DNA of 12,633 nucleotides, from contig JBMNSJ010000054.1 of NCBI GenBank assembly GCA_050945135.1, forward strand, positions 1 to 12,633, given 5' to 3'. This DNA is from WRIS01 sp050945135. Lineage in GTDB: Bacteria > Actinomycetota > Coriobacteriia > Coriobacteriales > Eggerthellaceae. A program made the position numbers and the translations under genes. Shown in pieces: positions 5,726-12,633 of the stretch (position 1 is the first letter of the stretch; every line of letters starts with the position of its first letter). The notes under the pieces were generated by a model. The model was not told where the DNA came from and ran no database searches. It saw only the letters and a list, made by a program, of their open reading frames with translations.

Positions 5726-8139
5726 TCAATCGTGGTGCTTTTCTAAGAAAAACGTAAGTTTCTTTATGAGTACATCATGCTCAACAGGCTTAGTGATGTG
5801 GTCATTCATGCCACACTCCAAGCTTTTTTCGACATCTTCTTTAAAAGCATTTGCTGTCATGGCGATGATTGGTATATCTTTTGCCTCTTTTATATCAAGA
5901 GCTCGGATAGCCTTTGTGGCTGCATAGCCATCCATTTCAGGCATCTGTATATCCATGAAAAGCAGCTCGTATTCTGTTGGATGCGCGCTAAACTTCTCGA
6001 CGGCAATTTTTCCGTTTTCTGCAAAATCTATCTCGACTTTGGTGTCTTCGAGCATAGCCTGCAAGATTACTCTGTTTACTTTCATGTCTTCAGCAACAAG
6101 TATCTTTCTGCCCTCAAATCTACCTTTTTCGGAAGCCTCTCCTGCATTTGAATCTGATACATCTCTGGCTTCTTCTTCGGTAAGCTGATCTTTTTGTTTT
6201 CCCTCTGTTGTGAACTCAATAAAAAATGTTGACCCCTCGTCTGGAACTGAGTGCACTCCAATACTGCCTCCCGCAGCATCAACAATGCGCTTAGAAATAG
6301 CAAGGCCCAAGCCAGTGCCTCCGTACTTTCGTGAAGTGCTCTTATCGGCCTGCTCAAACGAGCGGAACAAGCGTTCCTGATCAGCTTCATGAATGCCAAT
6401 TCCGGTATCGATTACTTCGATTCTTATCGTGTAGGTGTCTGCTTCTTTATTAACGAGCTGCGCTTTAAGGCGAATTGAGCCATGCTCAGGGGTAAATTTT
6501 GCAGCATTAGACAGCAAGTTTGCAATAACCTGAGAAAACCTCTGGTTGTCGATATAGACCAAGTCAGGAAGCTCTGGATCGCGCTGAACATCAAAACTGA
6601 TGTGCTTTTCCGCTATTCTGAATGTCATTATGCTTGCCACGTTTTTAAGTAGCTGATCAAGACTAAACCATGCAAAAGAGAGCTCAAACTTATCAGCCTC
6701 AATTTTGGAAATATCTAAGATGTCGTTTATAACACCGAGCAAGTGGTTTGAAGCTTCCTCAATTTGGCCAAAACACTCGTCTTTCTGTGAAGAATCCTCA
6801 GCCTTTTTGCCGATATATGTCATTCCCACAATAGCGCTAATGGGCGTTCGTATCTCGTGCGACATGCTTGCGAGGAAGGTGGATTTAGACTTGTTTGCCG
6901 CTTCGGCTTGATCTGTTGCCTCAATTAACTGAGCATTATATTCATTTAAACGATCAATCATATTTTGTACCGTACAGGCAAGCGTACCGAATTCGTCACT
7001 TCTTTCTTGCCCTGCAACAACGATTCCTTCTTTGATGGCCTCAGGAGTAGTTACGGAAAGACTATCTGCCAACCTGTTGATTGGCTTGAGCAGTAAGCTG
7101 CGATTGAGCAAACTTGTAACAACAACATAGATTACAAAAAGACCAATTATTACTACCACCAACGGCCAAAGCGTTTCCAAGCCAAAGAGAACCGAGGAAT
7201 CGTAAAACGAAACTACCGACCACATTGTTTCTCTGATGGGAGCAATCGATGCGTAACGATAATCTCCTCCCGTAAGCTCTACTATCTCGGTTTTCTTCGA
7301 TGTATCAAACACACCAGAAACTCCCGAAAGGTATCCGTCTAGCCTCTGATTAAAGGTAGCATCGTTGAGCACATCGCTTATTGGAACTTCATTTTCGTAA
7401 ATGAGTAAGTTCTCTTCTCCCTCAAGCGAGCTGTCCATCTGAATTATTCCGTTTTCGTCAATAACAAGACTTTTCACGGTTTCGCTGTCGTATTTCCCAA
7501 ACAGCTCTTCTAGCACCTGATCAAAAAGGAGTCCTGTGGTGAGAGCACCTAAAACCTCACCATCTTTTACCACCTTATAGTTAAGCCAGACTCGCTTTTT
7601 ATTACTGAGCTTATCGATGTCGACATTGAGGAGGTAATCTTGATCTGAGGCTATGCACTCAAAATACCATTCATCTTCAACCCGCCCGGGAGCTAAGGTG
7701 GTAAAGGGATTGAAACCCTCATAAGGGTCACCCTCATCAATGGAGTATTCGTTTCGATCCTTTTCGATGCCAAAGTGAATATTGCCACTATTGAGCACCT
7801 GCATCGTGCTCGAGAGCTCTCGGTAGGCTGCGTGCTTTTTTTCTTCATTGTATTCGTCAGAGAACCAATCGGTGATGGTTTCAGACTTGGTCGCTTTTGT
7901 CATCAAAGCAATCTCATGACTCAAATGCGAATATGCGAATTAAGAATTCCGTTAACACGAGCAGAATGCAACTCTGCATAATCTCTCGAGACTGTATTGG
8001 CAATATTGTTTATCACAAACAATGAGCAAAAGAGCATGATGCCAGCAACAAGAACAAACAGGACAATGTTTGTAAGAGCAAAACGCGTACCAAGCTTATG
8101 CGGTTTTGGCTTCTGTTCTCTTTGTCCTTCATATGTCAT
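5726..8139 (-). pseudogene. Membrane hybrid histidine kinase (sensor-HAMP-HisKA-HATPase-REC), split by an 8-bp tandem duplication
   Basis: ATG 8137-8139 lies behind GGGAGC (8145-8150). The first 69 codons carry a basic N-terminus and a membrane segment (residues 20-43, FALTNIVLFVLVAGIMLF), then shift at the duplicated ATTCGCAT (plus 7925-7940) and stop at TGA 7921-7923. Removing one repeat copy rejoins ...LNSH to LSHEIALM... and gives 801 residues. Repaired layout: extracellular sensor about 45-318 (Cache-like appearance, ligand unknown), second membrane segment 321-340, HAMP-like linker about 341-400, HisKA with SMSHEIRTP and phospho-acceptor His425, HATPase with the N box NLLSNAAKF, G boxes DTGIG (575-579) and GGTGLGL (604-610), and a REC domain with phospho-acceptor Asp727 (FMDIQMPEMDG) and Lys781. 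No Hpt domain or partner regulator is adjacent. The 732-codon second frame begins with a TTG codon and lacks the first membrane segment, so as read the gene is broken or phase-off. Confidence 0.88.
7925..7940. repeat. Perfect 8-bp tandem duplication (ATGCGAAT x2) causing a frameshift
   Basis: ATGCGAATATGCGAAT on the plus strand is two exact copies of an octamer inside the kinase gene. Eight is not a multiple of three, so the extra copy shifts the frame. Deleting either copy restores a continuous 801-codon reading frame. This is the expected footprint of replication slippage. Confidence 0.9.
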
Positions 8140-8160
8140 GTTAGGCTCCCGTGAGCAATC

Positions 8161-8177
8161 AGTGGTGCGAAACCACT
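8161..8177. other. Short hairpin in the kinase leader
   Basis: AGTGGT-GCGAA-ACCACT, a 6-bp perfect stem with a 5-nt loop, lies about 10 bp upstream of the kinase ribosome site. It may affect translation; no known RNA element is recognised. Confidence 0.3.
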
Positions 8178-8204
8178 TTGACGCAAGGTAATCATGAATC
8201 CCCT

Positions 8205-8229
8205 TAGAACAATAAACCCGATTGTTCTA
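8205..8229. promoter_or_regulatory. 9-bp-arm palindrome upstream of the kinase
   Basis: TAGAACAAT (8205-8213) and ATTGTTCTA (8221-8229) are perfect inverted arms around AAACCCG. It lies 66-90 bp upstream of the kinase start and about 63 bp downstream of the candidate -10. It could be an operator or a leader hairpin; no cognate protein is identified. A partial echo, TTAGAAC, appears at 8265-8271. Confidence 0.45.
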
Positions 8230-8291
8230 GCACCATAAAGTTTACCACGCAATAAGAGGCTTTCTTAGAACGCAATTCTTATATACCAGTT

Positions 8292-8320
8292 ATTAAAATT
8301 CGGAAAGTGAATCGCTGCAA
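8292..8320 (-). promoter_or_regulatory. Candidate promoter of the hybrid kinase
   Basis: On the minus strand TTGCAG (plus 8315-8320) and TTTAAT (plus 8292-8297) are separated by exactly 17 bp. The -10 matches 5/6 and the -35 only 3/6. The transcript would have a leader of about 145 nt holding the two inverted repeats at 8205-8229 and 8161-8177. Confidence 0.35.
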
Positions 8321-8860
8321 CAAGGGTGGAAAATCAAAGTTTACGCTTGCCGGAAGTACAAAATTGCGATTGCTAACTGCTGAGCTTGTCTTACAGAAAG
8401 AATTACCAGGCTATATGCCGGCGAAGAGCAAGATTCTGCCCCGATATCTCTTGGCACCTCCAGGAGATCCGTAAGCTATCGAAGTTTCCTACTACGAAAA
8501 GGATCCAAAGGACGTTTTCGACAAATCTCATAGAGATGAAGAGGCACCGGGGTGACTGCGATTGGGTCGAGCAACAATCCTTCGCGGCGATAACAACCAG
8601 AGGCACTCAACACAAAGGAAACCGTTCGCCAGCGTATTTCGACCGCCCCCATTCGAAGCTTTTGTCTCAAGGTTCCACTTACCAAAAAACGCTTTCCATT
8701 CGCGAAGGCGCGCTAATCGAGAGTGCCTTAGTAGCTTATTGTTTGCACTACAAACACAGGCGGTTTTCCTCACAGCGGGGGCTAAGAAAACCACCTTGAA
8801 GTTACTAAAGACGGATTCGTGCTCTTCAACTCCGCATCATTCTAGGCGAGAGGAGTGGTC
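8321..8860. other. 540-bp stretch without a recognisable gene
   Basis: Frames here are open for up to 137 codons on the plus strand (8386-8799, TTG start, no ribosome site). The predicted peptides are rich in Arg, His and Ser and resemble no family I know. Two inverted repeats stand out near the hdr operon: TGTTTG-CACTA-CAAACA at 8740-8756, and GGCGGTTTTC / GAAAACCACC (one mismatch, 17-nt loop) at 8759-8795. The promoter for hdrC should lie in this stretch, but I cannot pick out convincing -35/-10 hexamers. Confidence 0.5.
8740..8756. promoter_or_regulatory. Palindrome upstream of hdrC
   Basis: TGTTTG-CACTA-CAAACA is a perfect inverted repeat with 6-bp arms and a 5-bp centre, 105 bp upstream of hdrC. 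Its geometry suits a dimeric regulator, but none is identified. A second inverted repeat with 10-bp arms (one mismatch) begins 2 bp later. Confidence 0.35.
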
Positions 8861-9427
8861 ATGCAAGCATTCAACCTGTCGGCCAACAAGTCTAAGTACA
8901 AGGAGGTGACAGAAGAGGTAGCAGCTCGAGCGGGCGTAAATCTTAAGGATTGCTATCAGTGCGGTAAATGTAGTGCTGGTTGTCCCGTTTCCCACTCGAT
9001 GGATCTTATGCCGCGCGCGGTCATACGCCTGATGCAACTTGGCGCATGGGACGAGGTATTAAACGCGCGAACTCCTTGGCTTTGCGCAACCTGCGAAACC
9101 TGCGTAACGCGCTGCCCTCAAAACGTCGACCTCCCCCATCTTATGGAAGAAGTGCGTCGTGCTTCTAAAGCCGCCGGCAAACAACCCGTAAAAGGCTCTG
9201 ACATCTTCAATGATCTTTTCCTAAAAGGTGTCTATGCCAACGGCAAGTCTAACGAGCTGTACATGATGATGAAATACAACATCTACAGCGGGCGCTTAAT
9301 GCAAGATGCCCTCAATGCACCCCATCTACTATTAAAAGGAATGGTGGGCTTTAAGGTACACAAGGTAAAAGACCGCGAAAGTGTGCGACGAATAATCGAT
9401 AAATGTCTGGAGGGTGAGCCTCAATGA
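8861..9427 (+). CDS. hdrC: Heterodisulfide reductase subunit C-like (two [4Fe-4S] clusters)
   Basis: A 188-residue soluble iron-sulfur protein that passes electrons between HdrA and HdrB. Two complete cluster motifs are visible: CYQCGKCSAGCP (Cys31, 34, 37, 41) and CATCETCVTRCP (Cys75, 78, 81, 85). These are followed by a helical C-terminal half typical of HdrC. The protein lacks membrane segments, so it is the soluble HdrABC type, not HdrDE. ATG 8861 is chosen because AGGAG (8851-8855) lies 5 nt before it; a GTG at 8855 lies within that site. Its stop overlaps hdrB by 4 bp (ATGA 9424-9427), as expected for subunits of one complex. In non-methanogens the disulfide substrate of such complexes is usually unknown. 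Confidence 0.93.
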   Translation: MQAFNLSANKSKYKEVTEEVAARAGVNLKDCYQCGKCSAGCPVSHSMDLMPRAVIRLMQLGAWDEVLNARTPWLCATCETCVTRCPQNVDLPHLMEEVRRASKAAGKQPVKGSDIFNDLFLKGVYANGKSNELYMMMKYNIYSGRLMQDALNAPHLLLKGMVGFKVHKVKDRESVRRIIDKCLEGEPQ

Positions 9428-10473
9428 CAAAAGAATTCTCATATTTTCCTGGCTGTACCGCCTGCTCAACAGGCTTAGCTTACGAAATGTCCACGCAGTA
9501 CATGGCCAACAATATCGGGCTCACCTTACGTGAAATCCCTGATTGGAACTGCTGTGGCGGCTCATCAGCCCATCTTATAAATCGAGATTTGGGCTACGCT
9601 CTCCCTGCTCGTAGTCTCGCTATTAGCGAAGATACCTATCCAGAGCTCGACATACTTGCGCCTTGTGCAGCGTGCTTTGAGCATCTTAATTTATCGGCAC
9701 ATCATGTGCGCCAAAGCAAAGAAAACCGTTCGCGAATTGAGTACCTCATCGATCGCGAGTATCGCGCTAATTCGCGCGTAGTAAGCCTGCTTCAAGCCAT
9801 TCACGAAAATGAAGACATCCAGCAAGCCATTAAGGACAAGCTGGTGAAAAGTCTCAATGGCCTCAAAGTTGCTTGCTACTATGGCTGTCTTTTGGTTCGC
9901 CCGGTTGACGAAGCGAACTTCGATAACGCCGAGAACCCAACTAGCATGGACGAACTCATGAAAAGCGTGGGTGCCGATCCGGTTGATTGGGCCTTCAAAA
10001 CAGAGTGCTGCGGTGCCTCGCTGCAGGTTACCGAGCCAAGCGCTGGTCGTCCAATGGTCGAGAAAATTCTTCATAATGCAGTTGCTAACGGAGCCGAAGC
10101 CATCGTTACTGCTTGCCCCATGTGTCAGCTCAACGTTGACATGCGCGAGAAAGAAGTAAACTCGCTCAATAACACCAACTATCAAGTGCCCGTATATTAC
10201 TTCACCGAGCTTATTTCGATGTGCCTGGGCGCCAAACCCGAAGAAGTCGGCATCGACAAACACTACCTACCGGCAAGCGCAATGGTCCAAAAAGCTGTAG
10301 ATACGCCTCCCCCTGCTCCTGAGCTCGACCCAGATTCCAAAGAGGCCAAAATAGCGCGCGCGAAAGCAGCCAAAGCCGCCAAGCTCGCAAAAGAAAAAGC
10401 CGAAGCCGAAGCGCAAGGAGCAAGTACCGAAAGCACAACCACCGAAGAACCACGAGAGGCGGTGACCAAATGA
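9424..10473 (+). CDS. hdrB: Heterodisulfide reductase subunit B-like (two CCG domains) with a Lys/Ala-rich C-terminal tail
   Basis: The catalytic subunit of soluble heterodisulfide reductases, 349 residues. Both CCG domains that hold the non-cubane [4Fe-4S] clusters are complete: Cys11, Cys43-Cys44 (WNCCGGSS) and Cys81/Cys84 (APCAAC); then Cys151/Cys155 (CYYGC), Cys195-Cys196 (ECCGAS) and Cys231/Cys234 (CPMC). The conserved core ends near residue 290. After a PPPAPE linker comes a tail of about 50 residues, KEAKIARAKAAKAAKLAKEK and then acidic/Thr-rich, absent from typical ~300-residue HdrB. It reads like a charged helix or disordered extension. It overlaps hdrC and hdrA by 4 bp each (ATGA). 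The true oxidant may differ from CoM-S-S-CoB, which bacteria of this kind are not known to make. Confidence 0.93.
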   Translation: MTKEFSYFPGCTACSTGLAYEMSTQYMANNIGLTLREIPDWNCCGGSSAHLINRDLGYALPARSLAISEDTYPELDILAPCAACFEHLNLSAHHVRQSKENRSRIEYLIDREYRANSRVVSLLQAIHENEDIQQAIKDKLVKSLNGLKVACYYGCLLVRPVDEANFDNAENPTSMDELMKSVGADPVDWAFKTECCGASLQVTEPSAGRPMVEKILHNAVANGAEAIVTACPMCQLNVDMREKEVNSLNNTNYQVPVYYFTELISMCLGAKPEEVGIDKHYLPASAMVQKAVDTPPPAPELDPDSKEAKIARAKAAKAAKLAKEKAEAEAQGASTESTTTEEPREAVTK

Positions 10474-12452
10474 GCAGAATAGGAGTATTCCTCTGTCATT
10501 GCGGTTCGAATATCGCCGGAACCGTTGATGTGGAGCGCGTTGCTGAAGTAGCCAAATCCTTCCCGAACGTTGTATATACCAGCGATTACAAATATAGCTG
10601 TTCGGAGCCTGGACAGTTTTCAATCAAAGAAGCTATCGAAGAAAACCAGCTTGATCGCATTGTTATCGGATCGTGTTCGCCACGTATGCACGAACAAACC
10701 TTCCGCAAAATGCTCAGCGAGACCTCGGTGAACCCCTACATGCTTGAAATTGCCAATATTCGTGAGCAGTGTTCGTGGGTCCACAAAGATAAAGATATCG
10801 GTACGGAAAAAGCAATCGATCTTGTACGCATGGCAGTTGCCAAAGTCGACCGCAATATGCCTCTCTACACAAGCGAGATTCCACTTACCAAAAGTGTGCT
10901 TGTCATAGGTGGCGGCATCGCCGGTATTCAGGCAGCTATCGATATTGCCGATGCTGGCTATCCGGTAACTATCGTTGAGAAAGAATCCTCCATCGGAGGA
11001 AAGATGGTCATGCTCGACAAGACCTTCCCCACCATGGATTGCTCGGCGTGTATCTGTGCTCCAAAAATGAACGAAGCGGGATCTCACCCAAATATCGAAA
11101 TCTTAAGCTCAAGCGAAGTCGAAAGTGTAACCGGATATATTGGCAACTTCACCGTTGAGATTCGCGAAAAAGCAAAGTATGTCGACCACAGCGTCTGCAC
11201 TGGATGTGGCCTCTGCGAGGAAAAATGTCCCGCGAAAGTCTCAAGCGAGTTTGAGCGTGGTCTCACAACCCGCAAAGCAATCTACAAGATGTTTCCGCAG
11301 GCTGTTCCCAGTAAACCAACGATTGATGCAGAGCATTGCCGAAAGCTTGGCGAAGGCAAAAAGTGCTCCGTGTGCGAAAAAGTTTGCACGCTCAACGCCA
11401 TCAATTTTGAAGACCAAGACAAAGTCACAAGCAGAGAGTTTGGCGCGGTCATCTTAGCAACAGGTTACGAGCTCATCGACTGGACAAAGCTGTACGGCGA
11501 ATACGGTGGCGGCGCCTACCCCGATGTCATCGACGGTCTAGCTTTTGAGCGTCTTGTTAACGCTTCAGGGCCCACCGAGGGTCACATTGTCCGTCCATCC
11601 GACGGAAAAGAGCCTAAGACCTGCGTAATGATTAAATGTGTTGGCTCACGTGATCCGCACAAGGGAAAAAGCTACTGCTCACGTGCTTGCTGCATGTATG
11701 GCGCCAAGCACGCCCATCAATTCCTCGACAAAATCGAGGATAGCGAAGTCTATGTCTTCTATATGGATGTACGAACGCCAGGCAAAGGCTATGACGAGTT
11801 TTACATGAACACCCTTGAGGACGGGGCCAATTACATTCGTGGGCGCGTTTCAAAGATTTATCGCGAGGGCGATCAGTACGTATGCGTAGGTGAAGATACG
11901 CTCTCAGGCAAAGTAGTCTCAGTCACTGCCGATCTTGTTGTTCTCGACACTGCCATGGAGCCTCAAGAAACAGCTGCAGAAGTTGGCCGCTTGTTTGGTG
12001 TTTCGCGCGACCTTGATGGCTGGCTTACCGAAGCGCATCCAAAGCTGCGTCCCGTCGAAACCAATACTGCAGGCGTTTTCTTGGCAGGTACCGCCCAAGG
12101 ACCAAAAGACATCCCTGATTCTGTTGCCCAAGCTTCTGCTGCTGCAGCAAAGGTAATCGGACTCCTTAATCACGATTCCCTCGAGTCGAATCCCATGATT
12201 AGCTATGTCAACGAAGTAAACTGTCGTGGCTGCGGCGATTGCGTGGGAGTGTGCCCTTATGGCGCTATCTCTATAGAAACCGTCGAACGTCGCGAAAACT
12301 CAGTGAAGGTCACCCGTAAGCTCGCTACCGTCAACTCTGGATTGTGCCAAGGCTGCGGAGCTTGTACAGCAATTTGTCGCGCAAGTGCGCTCGACCTTCT
12401 TGGCTTCACCAACGAACAAATATTACAGGAGGTTGATGCTCTATGTCTGTAG
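10470..12452 (+). CDS. hdrA: Heterodisulfide reductase subunit A-like FAD/iron-sulfur protein
   Basis: A 660-residue flavoprotein, the normal HdrA length and the site of flavin-based electron bifurcation in Hdr complexes. N-terminal domain with Cys9, Cys11, Cys44 and Cys69; FAD-binding Rossmann motif VLVIGGGIAGIQAA (143-156); TMDCSACICAPKM (188-200), a Cys cluster characteristic of HdrA; ferredoxin-like insert CTGCGLCEEKCP (Cys243-253) and CSVCEKVC (299-306); C-terminal NAD(P)/FAD-type motif NTAGVFLAGTAQGPKDIPD (about 532-550); then two more cluster motifs, CRGCGDCVGVCP (585-596) and CQGCGACTAIC (626-636), the last followed by Arg where Pro is usual. It starts at ATG 10470 overlapping hdrB by 4 bp and overlaps mvhD by 10 bp. 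The soluble protein is expected to be bound to HdrBC and MvhD. Confidence 0.95.
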   Translation: MSRIGVFLCHCGSNIAGTVDVERVAEVAKSFPNVVYTSDYKYSCSEPGQFSIKEAIEENQLDRIVIGSCSPRMHEQTFRKMLSETSVNPYMLEIANIREQCSWVHKDKDIGTEKAIDLVRMAVAKVDRNMPLYTSEIPLTKSVLVIGGGIAGIQAAIDIADAGYPVTIVEKESSIGGKMVMLDKTFPTMDCSACICAPKMNEAGSHPNIEILSSSEVESVTGYIGNFTVEIREKAKYVDHSVCTGCGLCEEKCPAKVSSEFERGLTTRKAIYKMFPQAVPSKPTIDAEHCRKLGEGKKCSVCEKVCTLNAINFEDQDKVTSREFGAVILATGYELIDWTKLYGEYGGGAYPDVIDGLAFERLVNASGPTEGHIVRPSDGKEPKTCVMIKCVGSRDPHKGKSYCSRACCMYGAKHAHQFLDKIEDSEVYVFYMDVRTPGKGYDEFYMNTLEDGANYIRGRVSKIYREGDQYVCVGEDTLSGKVVSVTADLVVLDTAMEPQETAAEVGRLFGVSRDLDGWLTEAHPKLRPVETNTAGVFLAGTAQGPKDIPDSVAQASAAAAKVIGLLNHDSLESNPMISYVNEVNCRGCGDCVGVCPYGAISIETVERRENSVKVTRKLATVNSGLCQGCGACTAICRASALDLLGFTNEQILQEVDALCL

Positions 12453-12633
12453 AAACCGACTTGGAGAAACAAGAAACCCCCGTTCAGGAAGCGCAAAGTT
12501 CCGAAGAATGGAAACCAAAGATTTTAGCCTTTTGTTGCAACTGGTGTACCTATGCAGGTGCCGATCTTGCAGGACTAAATCGAATGAAATATCCCGCAGA
12601 CGTGCGACTTCTTCGCGTGCCATGCTCAGGCCG
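12443..12633 (+). CDS. mvhD: MvhD-like hydrogenase/Hdr delta subunit, N-terminal part (runs off the window)
   Basis: 63 codons are visible. After a hydrophilic lead (about 25 residues, rich in Glu and Gln) comes the family signature ILAFCCNWCTYAGADLAG followed by YPADVRLLRVPCSG, which carries the first Cys residues of the [2Fe-2S] site of the MvhD/FlpD family (PF02662). This subunit carries electrons from a hydrogenase or formate dehydrogenase, or NAD(P)H module, into HdrA. Start ATG 12443 lies inside the end of hdrA and 10 nt after AGGAGG (12427-12432). The other ATG at 12436 is in a different frame. The missing C-terminus prevents telling whether it is fused to another domain. Confidence 0.92.
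   Translation, partial: MSVETDLEKQETPVQEAQSSEEWKPKILAFCCNWCTYAGADLAGLNRMKYPADVRLLRVPCSG

Noticed and set aside
8386..8799. 137-codon frame on the plus strand upstream of hdrC as a gene
   Set aside because: TTG start without ribosome site and an Arg/His/Ser-rich composition unlike its neighbours. Its tail vaguely recalls an IS3 transposase end, but the match is too poor to call.
1..12633. tRNA, rRNA, CRISPR array or replication origin
   Set aside because: I saw no cloverleaf, rRNA signature, regularly spaced direct repeats or DnaA-box cluster on either strand.

Overview
The window looks like chromosomal DNA of a strict anaerobe with moderate GC. It carries a cytoplasmic heterodisulfide-reductase operon (hdrC-hdrB-hdrA-mvhD), a gut-type secreted surface protein, an HXXEE membrane protein with a TetR partner, and a LexA box of the CGAAC-N4-GTTCG type shared by Actinobacteria and Gram-positives. 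I infer a Coriobacteriia (Eggerthellales-like) host; a clostridial host cannot be excluded from sequence alone.

Layout. (1) 1-127: right end of an IS3-family insertion sequence, with the last 27 codons of its transposase. (2) 90-1670 (-): a secreted surface protein with a beta-rich repeat region and a putative Ig (He_PIG-like) domain. Its 3' end is cut off by the IS, and a Trp codon has become TGA. (3) 1891-2613 (-) and 2724-3314 (+): a divergent HXXEE membrane protein and TetR-type regulator, with a perfect 19-bp palindrome between them. (4) 3480-5657 (+): a DNA-damage cassette: LexA-like box abutting a TATAAT -10, an 88-aa small protein, DNA polymerase IV (dinB, with a 1-nt frameshift) and an SRAP/YedK abasic-site crosslinking protein. 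(5) 5726-8139 (-): a membrane hybrid histidine kinase split by a perfect 8-bp tandem duplication. (6) 8140-8860: about 720 bp with no gene I can recognise, holding a probable kinase promoter and several inverted repeats. (7) 8861-12633 (+): hdrC-hdrB-hdrA-mvhD, each start overlapping the previous stop; mvhD runs off the window.

How the parts work together. The Hdr-MvhD proteins should form a soluble flavin-based electron-bifurcating module that passes electrons between ferredoxin and a disulfide or other acceptor. The partner dehydrogenase or hydrogenase is not visible. The LexA-box cassette couples translesion synthesis to protection of abasic sites in single-stranded DNA under one SOS promoter. 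The TetR probably represses the HXXEE gene and itself.

The most unusual aspect is the density of lesions: IS truncation, nonsense mutation, 1-nt deletion and 8-bp duplication hit three different genes within about 8 kb. Each reading frame is restored exactly by one simple reversal, so the lesions are recent, reversible (phase-variable) or partly sequencing artefacts. The 8-bp duplication is the least likely to be an artefact.
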